Assembly (NCBI RefSeq): GCF_000820505.1
Contig: NZ_JWJD01000007.1
Coordinates: forward strand, 99,750-163,749
Reading direction: 5' to 3'
DNA: 64,000 bases
From: Geoalkalibacter ferrihydriticus DSM 17813
GTDB taxonomy: Bacteria; Desulfobacterota; Desulfuromonadia; Desulfuromonadales; Geoalkalibacteraceae
Shown here: positions 8,720-16,205 of the stretch, piece by piece
How the letters are laid out: each line of letters begins with the position of its first letter
Numbering within the stretch: position 1 is the first letter of the stretch
Made by a program: the position numbers and the translations under genes
The notes under the pieces: generated by a model
Databases searched by the model: none
What the model saw: only the letters and a program-made list of their open reading frames with translations
Told to the model about the DNA's origin: nothing

Positions 8720-9819
8720 GATGGCTTCTGCTGTTAATGCTGGTTTTTCTGCCCGGATCCGCTCTTGCGGAACTGGTGTATCGCGGGATGGACACTCTGT
8801 GGCAGGACACTGTCTGGGAAGGCGAAGTCCTCATTGATGGCGTTCTGACCGTTGCAGCCGGCGTGACACTGGAAATCCGCCCCGGAACCCAGGTGCGTTT
8901 CACCTCCATGGATAGCAACAACGACGGCATCGGTGAACATGAAATTTTTATCCAGGGGCGCCTGAAGGCCGTTGGAACCGCTACTGAGCCCATTTTGTTC
9001 ACTTCCAGTGATGCCCACCCGCGCCCCGGCAGTTGGGGCGCCATCAACATGATGCTTGCCGAAGAGGAAGAGACTCTGCTGGAGCATTGCATCATCGAAT
9101 ATGCCTACCGCGGATTTCACGCACATTTCTCCCGCGCCCGGGTCAGCGATTCAGTGTTTCGTCACAATATGCGTGGCTTTCAGTTTCAGGAATCGACGGT
9201 TGCCATCGAGCGCTGTCATCTGGAAGACAACGTCAATGGGTTGCAATTCCGCGATTCCACCGTGTTGCTCAAGGATACCCTGGTACGCGGTAGCTTCTGG
9301 GGCGTCCGTTGTGTCTACAGCGAGGTCGATCTGGAAGGGTGCCGCATTGAAAACAACCTGATCAACGGAATCAATCTGCGCGATTCCACCCTCAGGGCGA
9401 GGGGCAATTTGATCGCAGGCAATCGCCGCGGCCTTTATCTGCAGCGCTCACAAGGCGAGGTGCAGGGCAATCTGGTGGTGGACAATAGCGAACATGGCAT
9501 CTTTCTTGAAGATTCTGAAGTGCTGGTGAGGGAGAACCGCATCGTTGACAATGGTCGTTCCGGGGTGCGCTGGCTCAATGCCCAGGGACGATTGGAAGGC
9601 AATCATATCGAGGGCAATGGCCTGTATGCTGTGAGCAATGAGGGCGATACGCCCCTGCCGGCACCGGGCAACTGGTGGGGCACTGCCGATGCCGAGGTGA
9701 TCGCCCTCATGATACGTGACGCGACGCGCGGTACAGGAATGGGATTGGTGTCTATCGATGGGCCCCTGGAGGGCGTCCCCGCACTGAAGCTGCCTGATTT
9801 GTTCGACATATCCAAATAG
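8716..9819 (+). CDS. Periplasmic right-handed parallel beta-helix protein
   Basis: 367 residues with signal peptide MRWLLLLMLVFLPGSALA. A cap segment (LTVAAGVTLEIRPGTQVRF) precedes about ten consecutive rungs of roughly 23 residues, each with an N-L/G-I type turn (for example ENNLINGINLRDSTLRARG, GNLVVDNSEHGIFLEDSEV). The C-terminal part GNWWGTADAEVI is also common to NosD-like proteins. It is a paralogue in style of the preceding lipoprotein and overlaps it by 4 bp, so the two are probably made together. No catalytic motif was recognised; it may be a binding or scaffold protein. Confidence 0.78.
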   Translation: MRWLLLLMLVFLPGSALAELVYRGMDTLWQDTVWEGEVLIDGVLTVAAGVTLEIRPGTQVRFTSMDSNNDGIGEHEIFIQGRLKAVGTATEPILFTSSDAHPRPGSWGAINMMLAEEEETLLEHCIIEYAYRGFHAHFSRARVSDSVFRHNMRGFQFQESTVAIERCHLEDNVNGLQFRDSTVLLKDTLVRGSFWGVRCVYSEVDLEGCRIENNLINGINLRDSTLRARGNLIAGNRRGLYLQRSQGEVQGNLVVDNSEHGIFLEDSEVLVRENRIVDNGRSGVRWLNAQGRLEGNHIEGNGLYAVSNEGDTPLPAPGNWWGTADAEVIALMIRDATRGTGMGLVSIDGPLEGVPALKLPDLFDISK

Positions 9820-9832
9820 ACGAAGGAATACG

Positions 9833-10768
9833 ATGAAGTATGGTGTTTTTTCCGGCCGCGGTTCGGCCATGAAGGGCGCGGCTTTATTGCTGGGGCTGAT
9901 TCTGCTGCTGGTTTTAGGCGGCTGTGAGCCTCGCCCCTCCTCTGGGCCCGTGCTGCGCATTGGCTATATGAATTGCAACAGCGAGGAGGAGACTCTGGCC
10001 CGCTTCTTGCCTCTGACCCGTTATCTGGAAAAGGAACTGGGGGTGCGCTTTGAGGCCATTCCTGTCGATACCCAGGACTTTGTCGAGCGCTACGAGCAGG
10101 GGGAGTTCGATTTTACCCACACCAACGCCATCCTCTACATCATTTTACACAAGGAGCAGGATCTCGAACTGCTTGCCGCTGGACAGCGCGGGCATTTCGG
10201 AACGCACACGGCCGGCGCCCTGGTTTCGCGCCGCGGCAGCGGTATCGAAACTCTCGAGGATATTCGCGGTAAGCGCCTGATTTTTGGGCCGCAAATGGCC
10301 CTGACCGGGTACGCCGCGCAGTACGATCTGATGCTCAAGGCCGGTATTGATCCGGAGTTGGATCTGGCCATGTGGTCCATACCCCATGGCTCTTTCAAGC
10401 ACGAAAAACTGGTATATGCGGCCTGGTTCGAGGCCTACGATGTGGCCGCCGCGCCGGTGCTTGATCTTGAAATAATGGTGGCCGAAGGCAAAATCGAGGC
10501 GGACGACTTCACCATCCTGGCGCAAAGCGAGATTTTTCCCTATTGCACCTTCGGCGCTGCGCCCTGGGTCGATCCCAAGCTGGTGGCGGATTTTCGTCGC
10601 GCGTTGCTCAAGCTTACGCCGGAGGATACGGTAGACATGGATGGCGAACGTCTCAAAATTCTCAAGGCCGCTTTTTACGATGGTTTCGAGCAACTTCTCG
10701 ACAGTGATTACGACGTTGCCCGTGATTTACTACGGCGGGTCAACATGCCGCCTTATCAGGAGTTTTAA
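9833..10768 (+). CDS. PhnD-like substrate-binding lipoprotein
   Basis: Periplasmic binding protein of the phosphate/phosphite/phosphonate (PhnD) family, 311 residues. A lipoprotein signal ends LVLGGC near residue 30 (a shorter start at Met13, position 9869, gives a cleaner signal peptide). The core shows LRIGYMNCNSEEETLARFLPLTRYL, FDFTHTNAILY, and LEDIRGKRLIFGPQMALTGY, the hallmark block of PhnD proteins. No ABC permease or ATPase is nearby, so it is an orphan binding protein. Its place beside a YedE-type transporter suggests an oxyanion ligand, possibly a selenium or sulfur species, but this is inference. Confidence 0.8.
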   Translation: MKYGVFSGRGSAMKGAALLLGLILLLVLGGCEPRPSSGPVLRIGYMNCNSEEETLARFLPLTRYLEKELGVRFEAIPVDTQDFVERYEQGEFDFTHTNAILYIILHKEQDLELLAAGQRGHFGTHTAGALVSRRGSGIETLEDIRGKRLIFGPQMALTGYAAQYDLMLKAGIDPELDLAMWSIPHGSFKHEKLVYAAWFEAYDVAAAPVLDLEIMVAEGKIEADDFTILAQSEIFPYCTFGAAPWVDPKLVADFRRALLKLTPEDTVDMDGERLKILKAAFYDGFEQLLDSDYDVARDLLRRVNMPPYQEF

Positions 10769-10770
10769 GG

Positions 10771-11319
10771 ATGCGGTTAAGCGACTGGCATGATCGGGTG
10801 CATCTGGTGGGTTTGGCGGCGGTGCTCGCGGCCCTGGGCTGGCTAATTCTGGTCGGGGCGCCGACGGATTCCGCGGCGCGTGCCGACAGTGGCGTCGAGC
10901 GGGCCATGGAGCGCCAAATGGCCTATCAGGCTCGGGTGGCTTTTCTGGAGCAGGTTTATGGGCCTGTCGAGGAACTGCGCCGCGAGGGGAAATCCCAGCA
11001 GGCACTGCTCATGCTTGAACAGCTTAACCGTAATTACGCCGGTGAGGCCCATGGTTTTATTCTGCAGGGAATGATTCTTCACGAAATGGGGGTTCTGGAT
11101 CGGGCCGCGGCAAGTTTTGTGCGCGGTCTGCGCATCAATGGCGATTATGTGGATCAGCGCAGCCCCCTGACACGGCGCGCGCAGATACAGGCGCTGGTGG
11201 ACGAAGGACATGACCGGCTTGCCGCACGTGCCCGCGCCAATCCCGACAACCCGTCGATTGTTGCTGCGCTGCGCAACGTCTACTATCTGCAAAGTCGCCT
11301 TGCCGGCGGTTGCGAATAG
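10771..11319 (+). CDS. Membrane-anchored helical-repeat (TPR-like) protein
   Basis: 182 residues. Residues 12-31 form one transmembrane segment after a short cytoplasmic start, and the remainder is helical. A TPR-like pair spans about residues 70-125 (REGKSQQALLMLEQLNRNY then GFILQGMILHEMGVLDRAAASF). A Gly-Gly-Cys-Glu tail ends the protein. It is 2 bp after the PhnD-like gene and 10 bp before the YedE-like gene, so clearly in the same operon. The function is unknown; a scaffold role in the membrane is plausible. Confidence 0.6.
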   Translation: MRLSDWHDRVHLVGLAAVLAALGWLILVGAPTDSAARADSGVERAMERQMAYQARVAFLEQVYGPVEELRREGKSQQALLMLEQLNRNYAGEAHGFILQGMILHEMGVLDRAAASFVRGLRINGDYVDQRSPLTRRAQIQALVDEGHDRLAARARANPDNPSIVAALRNVYYLQSRLAGGCE

Positions 11320-11329
11320 GGTGCGCCTT

Positions 11330-12391
11330 ATGTGGAGGCAGCGCGAAATCTGGATGGTCATGGCCGCCAGCCTGAGTCTCGGTCTGTTCGGCGTATTACT
11401 TGTGGTCTGGGGCAATCCCGAAAACTCAGGCATCTGCGTCTCCTGTTTTCTGGAAAACAGCGCCGGCGCCCTGGGACTGCATGGCAATGAGCGGATGCAG
11501 TACCTGCGTCCCGAGCTTATCGGTTTTGTTTTGGGTGCGACCGGGAGTTCCCTCTTCTTTCGTGAATTTCGTTCGCGCGGCGGAACCTCTCCCATGGGCC
11601 GCTTGGTGGCCGGGTTCTTTTTGATTGTCGGTTGCGCGGTCTTTATCGGTTGCCCCATCAAGCTGTTCCTGCGCCTGACCGCTGGCGACCTAACCGCTCT
11701 TTTGGCCCTGGGCGGCCTTGGCGCCGGGGTCTGGATCGGCCTGCGCGGTCTGTCCGCGGGGGTGCATTTTGGTGCCTCAACGCCGCAAAGAGGCGGTGCA
11801 GGCCTGGTGGTGCCGGCCCTGTTCGCGCTGTTGCTGGTATTCCTGGTGGTCAAGCCGTCCTTCGTGCTCTTTTCCGATCGCGGCAGTGCCGCCGAGCACG
11901 CACCCCTGTTGCTGTCCCTTGGCGCCGGGCTGCTGCTCGGGGCCTTGGCTCAGCGCAGTCGCTTCTGCATTACCGGGGGGTTGCGCGATGGCATGTTGCT
12001 TGGGCTGCGGGCGCCCCTCTTATGGGGATTGCTGGCCTTCGTTCTTGCCGCCGCTCTGGCCAATTTGTCCATTGGCCGCTTCGAGCCCGGTTTCTATGGT
12101 CAGCCGGGAGCGCATTTGGATCATGTCTGGAGTTTTCTCGGGATGCTGCTGGTCGGCTGGATTTCGGCGCTTATCGGCGGCTGCCCCTTTCGCCAACTGG
12201 TTAAGTCGGGGGAAGGAGATACGGATGCCGGCATGGTGGTGTTCGGAATGCTGATTGGGGCCGCCGTGGTGCAGGGTTGGGGACTGGCCGGCACGGCCGC
12301 CGGTGTTCCCTTTTACGGTAAGGTTGCGGTGCTCGTAGGTCTGGGGCTGGTGCTTTTGACCGGCCTGGTGATGCGCGAGCGAACCGTCTGA
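11330..12391 (+). CDS. YedE-type selenium-associated membrane transporter
   Basis: Polytopic membrane protein of the YeeE/YedE (Sulf_transp) superfamily, subgroup linked to selenium metabolism. The 353-residue chain has about ten hydrophobic segments and two internally related halves, each with a conserved Cys-Pro element (FIGCPIKLFLR near residue 105 and IGGCPFRQLVKSG near 285), plus RSRFCITGGLRDGML. The phrases GNPENSGICVSCF and AGALGLH match what I recall of the selenium subgroup rather than thiosulfate transporters. I chose ATG 11330; GTG 11321 is also possible. Its position before radical SAM peptide genes suggests selenium or sulfur supply to that pathway. Confidence 0.82.
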   Translation: MWRQREIWMVMAASLSLGLFGVLLVVWGNPENSGICVSCFLENSAGALGLHGNERMQYLRPELIGFVLGATGSSLFFREFRSRGGTSPMGRLVAGFFLIVGCAVFIGCPIKLFLRLTAGDLTALLALGGLGAGVWIGLRGLSAGVHFGASTPQRGGAGLVVPALFALLLVFLVVKPSFVLFSDRGSAAEHAPLLLSLGAGLLLGALAQRSRFCITGGLRDGMLLGLRAPLLWGLLAFVLAAALANLSIGRFEPGFYGQPGAHLDHVWSFLGMLLVGWISALIGGCPFRQLVKSGEGDTDAGMVVFGMLIGAAVVQGWGLAGTAAGVPFYGKVAVLVGLGLVLLTGLVMRERTV

Positions 12392-12416
12392 AAATCATCG
12401 AACAAGAGGACATGTC

Positions 12417-12731
12417 TTGAAACGACCCAAGCGCAATCCGCAAATCGTCTGGCGCCATGAACAGCGCCGTGAAGAAGAAGTGCTCAAGGCGCAAGAACGC
12501 GGAGAGGCCGTGGACGAGCGCGGCACGGTGATCCTGATTGTTTCCGGGACCATGCATCAACTCAACCTGGTCGGGGGGCATATCTGGAGTTTATGCGACG
12601 GCAGTCGCGGCATCGATGGAGTGATCGATGCCCTGGCAGGAGAATTCGCGGTGGAGCGCGACGAACTGGCCGACGATGTTGTCGATTTTATTTCCGACCT
12701 TGAGAAACGAGGGTGGCTGGAATATGTCTGA
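12417..12731 (+). CDS. PqqD-family peptide chaperone of the GeoRSP-like cassette
   Basis: 104 residues. The C-terminal two thirds match the PqqD/RRE fold: VDERGTVILIVSGTMHQLNLVGGHIWSLCDG, then a helical part (GVIDALAGEF and DELADDVVDFISDLEKRGWLEYV). Such proteins bind the leader of a precursor peptide and present it to the radical SAM enzyme. The N-terminal 35 residues are basic and charged. The start is TTG at 12417, preceded by AAGAGGAC; an ATG at 12412 leads at once to a stop. It overlaps the maturase gene by 8 bp, so the two are coupled. Confidence 0.88.
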   Translation: MKRPKRNPQIVWRHEQRREEEVLKAQERGEAVDERGTVILIVSGTMHQLNLVGGHIWSLCDGSRGIDGVIDALAGEFAVERDELADDVVDFISDLEKRGWLEYV

Positions 12732-13731
12732 TGCCTTTACCGATTTGTTTTCGGCCCCTTTGACTTTCAACTGGACGTTGTCCTTTCGCTGCAACTTTGT
12801 GTGCGCCCATTGTTACAGCCGCTACGAAGAGGGTGAGGAGCTGTCCACCGCCGATCTGCGTCGCATCGTCGACGTTCTGGCCCTCAAGCAGGTGCCGTTT
12901 ATCAATTTCGGCGGAGGTGAGCCCCTGCTGCGTTCCGACCTTTGCGAGCTAGCCGCCTATGCTCGCTCCCAGGGGCTTAACGTCTCCATGAACTCCAACG
13001 GTTGGCTACTCGATGGTGTGGCCGCAGAGAATCTGCAGCGCGCCGGATTTTCCACCGTCGGTATCAGTATCGACAGTCATCGTGCTGACCTGCACGATGA
13101 TTTTCGCTGCCAACCCGGATCCTTTGACCGTGCCGTGGCGGCCCTCGATCATCTGCGCGCCGCCGGGATTAAAACGACCATGAGTTCGGTGATTTCGCGC
13201 ATTAACTTCAAAAATTTTCGCGCGCTGCTCGATCTAGCCCGCGAACATGGAGTGTCGCAGGTTTATCTGCATAATTTCAAGTGCAGCGGCAAGGGTTTCG
13301 AAAATCGCCAGGAGCTTGATCTGACCCCTGATGAATGGCGTGACTTTTATCTGGAGGCCCTGGCGGTTAAAAACGAACAGAGTGAGCCGGCCATCTCTTT
13401 TGACGATCCGGTCATTGCGTCCTTGCCTCAGTATCCTCGCGAAAACTCTTTGGTAAAAGGAAGCTCTTGTGGTAAACTTTCGCTACACTTGCGCCCTAAT
13501 GGAGACATCACGCCCTGCGGTTTTATTCCCTTGGTCGTGGGAAACATACTGCGCGATGATTTTGATGAAATCTGGTTCAATTCCCCGGTTTTGAACCGCA
13601 TGCGCAACAAGACGGCCAAGGGCAAGTGCGGAGGGTGCGATGCCTTCGCGGATTGTTTGGGCGGATGTACCGCGCGGGCCTTGGCGGTAAACGGCGACTT
13701 TGACGAGCCCGACCCGCACTGCTGGAAATGA
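12724..13731 (+). CDS. Radical SAM/SPASM peptide maturase (GeoRSP-like)
   Basis: 335 residues. The radical SAM motif CNFVCAHC (CxxxCxxC, near residues 22-29) binds the 4Fe-4S cluster that cleaves S-adenosylmethionine, and FGGGEPLLR is the SAM-binding GGE motif. The C-terminal SPASM domain contains GSSCGKLSLHLRPNGDITPCGF and then CGGCDAFADCLGGC, enough cysteines for auxiliary clusters. The chemistry on the peptide is unknown; relatives form thioether or carbon-carbon links. The substrate is most likely the 18-residue product encoded 169 bp downstream. The start ATG 12724 lies inside the PqqD gene. Confidence 0.92.
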   Translation: MSDAFTDLFSAPLTFNWTLSFRCNFVCAHCYSRYEEGEELSTADLRRIVDVLALKQVPFINFGGGEPLLRSDLCELAAYARSQGLNVSMNSNGWLLDGVAAENLQRAGFSTVGISIDSHRADLHDDFRCQPGSFDRAVAALDHLRAAGIKTTMSSVISRINFKNFRALLDLAREHGVSQVYLHNFKCSGKGFENRQELDLTPDEWRDFYLEALAVKNEQSEPAISFDDPVIASLPQYPRENSLVKGSSCGKLSLHLRPNGDITPCGFIPLVVGNILRDDFDEIWFNSPVLNRMRNKTAKGKCGGCDAFADCLGGCTARALAVNGDFDEPDPHCWK

Positions 13732-13741
13732 TTCGAGTTCG

Positions 13742-13803
13742 GTAAATATTCAGCCGAAACATCGGATAGTGGCGCACCCTGCGGCGCATGCTGAACAGTT
13801 ACT
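13742..13803. repeat. Dispersed palindromic repeat, copy 2 (short form)
   Basis: Runs from a degenerate GTAAATATTCAGCCG to GCATGCTGAACAGTTACTTA, the inverted-end pattern of the short form of this family. It lies between the maturase stop and the peptide gene, so it is inside the transcript if the cassette is co-transcribed. Confidence 0.7.
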
Positions 13804-13900
13804 TAGGTTTCTCATATGCTTTTCCGGGTGGTCCGGAGAAAGCCATAAGCCAGGCCCTGAGAAGGGTGAACACGCAAAACAGCCAGAAAGGGGAGACATT

Positions 13901-13957
13901 ATGAAAAAGTACATGAAGCCTCGGGTGGTCGGTTCTTCCAACGTCCATCCCTGCTGA
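13901..13957 (+). CDS. GeoRSP-like precursor peptide, 18 codons, ending Cys-TGA
   Basis: Encodes MKKYMKPRVVGSSNVHPC. The ATG is preceded by an excellent ribosome site, AAAGGGGAG, five bases upstream, which argues that this tiny frame is translated. It lies between the radical SAM maturase and a SPASM-only protein and next to a PqqD chaperone, as expected for a ribosomally made, post-translationally modified peptide; I recall very short precursors in the GeoRSP systems of Geobacter relatives. The single Cys at the C-terminus is the obvious modification site. The TGA at 13955-13957 may be a stop or may encode selenocysteine: a hairpin with SECIS-like geometry follows, and read-through would continue 35 codons to 14065. 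Confidence 0.82.
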   Translation: MKKYMKPRVVGSSNVHPC

Positions 13958-13965
13958 AAAGGGTC

Positions 13966-13996
13966 TGGGGGGCAGGGAACTGCCCCCCAACTTTTT
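13966..13996 (+). promoter_or_regulatory. Hairpin after the peptide TGA: SECIS candidate or terminator
   Basis: A perfect 10-bp stem (TGGGGGGCAG at 13966-13975 with CTGCCCCCCA at 13980-13989) closes a GGAA tetraloop. Eighteen bases separate the TGA from the loop, and the loop begins with GG; both fit the published rule of thumb for bacterial SECIS elements. The downstream AACTTTTT equally fits an intrinsic terminator. Both readings are possible from one genome. Confidence 0.7.
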
Positions 13997-14054
13997 GTCC
14001 GATGCCGGACGTCGCTTCTTCCCCCGAGTTTCCGTATGCTTCCCATCGTATCTT

Positions 14055-14987
14055 ATGAGTCTTGACCTCCTCGATGCCCCGTTGCGGGTGACCTGGGATG
14101 TTTACCAGCCCGGATTCCACCTTTCCCGCGAAGACCTGTTGATCATTGCCGAGCGTCTGCTTGAGGGCGGCGTGTTTTTCGTCTGGCTCGATGGTTCGCC
14201 TGTACAGCATGCCGACATTCATGAGCTTGTCTCTTGCCTTGCCCAAGGCTGTCAGGTTTCGCTGACACTCAAACCTTCCCGTCAGGATTTCTCACGTTTG
14301 GCTGCCGGATGGCCGGTGCATGCTTTGTTTCTCGATGTCAGCGGCCTTGGCGAGGATGATTTTTCCATCGTCGACGAGGCGGTTAGGACAGTGCGCGCCC
14401 TGGGCTATGCGCCTGCCATGCTCTTGCGACCTTCCAGGGCGAACCTTGCTCAGCTTCCCCTGGTGGCGCACTGGTGTCGAAGCCTTGAGGTCGGTCGTTT
14501 GAAGTTGCCCAACATGCCGGTTTCCAGCCATAGTGAAAGTCCTGAACAGGAAGATCTGCCCGGCCCCCGGGATGTGGACGAATTGCGCCGTCGGATCGGC
14601 GGGGATGCCGATGCCTTGCGCAAAGACCTCGACCTTGAAATTCACGATCTCTTTATCTGGGAAATTCTTTTTCCGGCCGGGCATCAGGGGCGCGGCGAAT
14701 TCGGCGGTTGTCAAGCCGCCAACAGCCTGGGGCATGTCGCGATAAACGGTGATCTGTACCCCTGCTCGTCCTGGCCTTTGGCTTTGGGATCGCTGCTGCG
14801 TGCACCCCTCACCGATCTCTGGCAAAGCCCTTTGCGTATGGACGTGCGTTCCGCGATCTCCCGGTTGCCCGCGGCCTGTGGCGGTTGTCGCGATCTGCCG
14901 CTGTGTTTGGGCGGCTGCCGCGGGTTGGCCGAAATTTTCGCGCGGCACAGCGAGGGGCGCGACCTGATGTGCCGTGGACCGCGCTGA
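14055..14987 (+). CDS. GeoRSP-like SPASM-domain protein without a radical SAM core
   Basis: 310 residues. The N-terminal part looks like a degenerate radical SAM barrel but lacks the CxxxCxxC motif and the GGE motif. The C-terminal part is a SPASM-type cluster region: GGCQAANSLGHVAINGDLYPCSSWP then CGGCRDLPLCLGGCRG. It may be a partner or docking subunit of the maturase, a role seen for other split radical SAM systems. The start is uncertain: ATG 14055 has no visible ribosome site, and a TTG at 13995 is no better. ATG 14055 lies inside the read-through frame of the peptide gene, which would allow coupling by re-initiation. Confidence 0.8.
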   Translation: MSLDLLDAPLRVTWDVYQPGFHLSREDLLIIAERLLEGGVFFVWLDGSPVQHADIHELVSCLAQGCQVSLTLKPSRQDFSRLAAGWPVHALFLDVSGLGEDDFSIVDEAVRTVRALGYAPAMLLRPSRANLAQLPLVAHWCRSLEVGRLKLPNMPVSSHSESPEQEDLPGPRDVDELRRRIGGDADALRKDLDLEIHDLFIWEILFPAGHQGRGEFGGCQAANSLGHVAINGDLYPCSSWPLALGSLLRAPLTDLWQSPLRMDVRSAISRLPAACGGCRDLPLCLGGCRGLAEIFARHSEGRDLMCRGPR

Positions 14988-15022
14988 TCTGCTTTTGCCC
15001 GAGGATTCAGGAATTATCTGCC

Positions 15023-16174
15023 ATGGCCATTTATCTTGACAACGCCGCCACTTCATATCCCAAGCCCCAAGAGGTCGGACAAGCGGTCGCCGAAGCCCTG
15101 CGAGATGTCGGGGCAAACCCCGGTCGTGGTGGACATCAACTGGTTTTAGAGGCGAGCCGCGTGGTTTTTGAGGCGCGCGAGGCAGCAGCCGAGATCATAG
15201 GCGCGCCTGACGCAACCCGCATTGCGTTTACCGCCAATGCCACCGAGGCCATCAATATCGGCCTGTTCGGGCTGCTCAAACCGGGCGATCGGGTGGTGAC
15301 CTCGACCATGGAGCACAACGCGGTGATTCGCCCCTTGCGTGCTCTGCAGGAGCGCGGCGTGAAGGTGATCAAAGTTGACGCCGATGCACGCGGCCGCGTT
15401 CACCCCGAGGATATTCGGCGCGCCTGTGCGGAAAAAACCGCGATGGTGATTCTGTCCCATTGTTCCAACGTCACCGGCACGCTTCAGCCGATTGAGGAGA
15501 TCGGTCCCTGGTGCCGGCGCGAAGGTATCCTTTTCTTTGTCGATGCCGCGCAAAGCGCCGGGGTGTTTGCCCTCCAGGTTGTGGATATGGGCATCGATCT
15601 GCTTGCCGTGCCGGGACACAAGGGCCTTCTCGGCCCGCAAGGCACGGGATTTTTGTATGTGCGGGAAGGGCTGAATCCAACCCCGCTGATTTATGGGGGC
15701 ACCGGCGGCAATTCCAACTCCGAGCTGGCGCCCGAGCAGATGCCTGAGCGTTTGGAAGCCGGCACTCTCAATACGCCCGGATTGGCCGGTTTGACCGCCG
15801 GCATCCGCTTTCTTCAGCGCGAGGGGCCGGCTGACATTCGTGCTCACGAGGCTGAGCTGATGACGGAATTGATAACCGGGCTGCAAGGGATTCCCGGCAT
15901 CAGGCTTTACGGTCCCCGCGAACCTCTATGTCATGGTGCGGTGCTGTCGCTGACCATCGAGGGACGTGACCCCGCGGAAATCGGGTTTCTTCTTGATCGC
16001 GAACACGGAGTTTTGACGCGGGTCGGCCTGCACTGCGCTCCCGATGCCCATCGCACCATCGGCAGTTATCCCCGAGGCACCGTGCGCCTGAGCCCCGGGT
16101 ATTTCAACACCCTGGAAGAGATGCGCTTCGTCGTCTGTGCGGTGGCCTCTCTGGCTGCTCATCCGGGGTCCTGA
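15023..16174 (+). CDS. NifS-like cysteine desulfurase / selenocysteine lyase family enzyme
   Basis: Class V PLP aminotransferase, 383 residues. It has MAIYLDNAATSYPKP at the start, TANATEAINIGL, SHCSNVTGTLQPIEE, the PLP-aspartate region FFVDAAQSAGV, the Schiff-base lysine in VPGHKGLLGPQG near residue 202, and a Cys in the mobile loop VGLHCAPDAHRTIG. It should release sulfur from cysteine or selenium from selenocysteine and hold it as a persulfide or perselenide. No iron-sulfur scaffold genes are adjacent, and the neighbours are peptide-modification and selenium-type genes, so delivery of S or Se to that pathway is the likely job. The ribosome site CAGGAATTA supports ATG 15023. Confidence 0.88.
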   Translation: MAIYLDNAATSYPKPQEVGQAVAEALRDVGANPGRGGHQLVLEASRVVFEAREAAAEIIGAPDATRIAFTANATEAINIGLFGLLKPGDRVVTSTMEHNAVIRPLRALQERGVKVIKVDADARGRVHPEDIRRACAEKTAMVILSHCSNVTGTLQPIEEIGPWCRREGILFFVDAAQSAGVFALQVVDMGIDLLAVPGHKGLLGPQGTGFLYVREGLNPTPLIYGGTGGNSNSELAPEQMPERLEAGTLNTPGLAGLTAGIRFLQREGPADIRAHEAELMTELITGLQGIPGIRLYGPREPLCHGAVLSLTIEGRDPAEIGFLLDREHGVLTRVGLHCAPDAHRTIGSYPRGTVRLSPGYFNTLEEMRFVVCAVASLAAHPGS

Positions 16175-16205
16175 AAAGTATCATTTACACAAGGAGTTCA
16201 CTTTC

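Noticed and set aside
11210-11329. 40-codon N-terminal extension of the YedE-type protein
   Set aside because: It overlaps the preceding TPR-like gene deeply and adds non-membrane sequence; ATG 11330 fits the family start.
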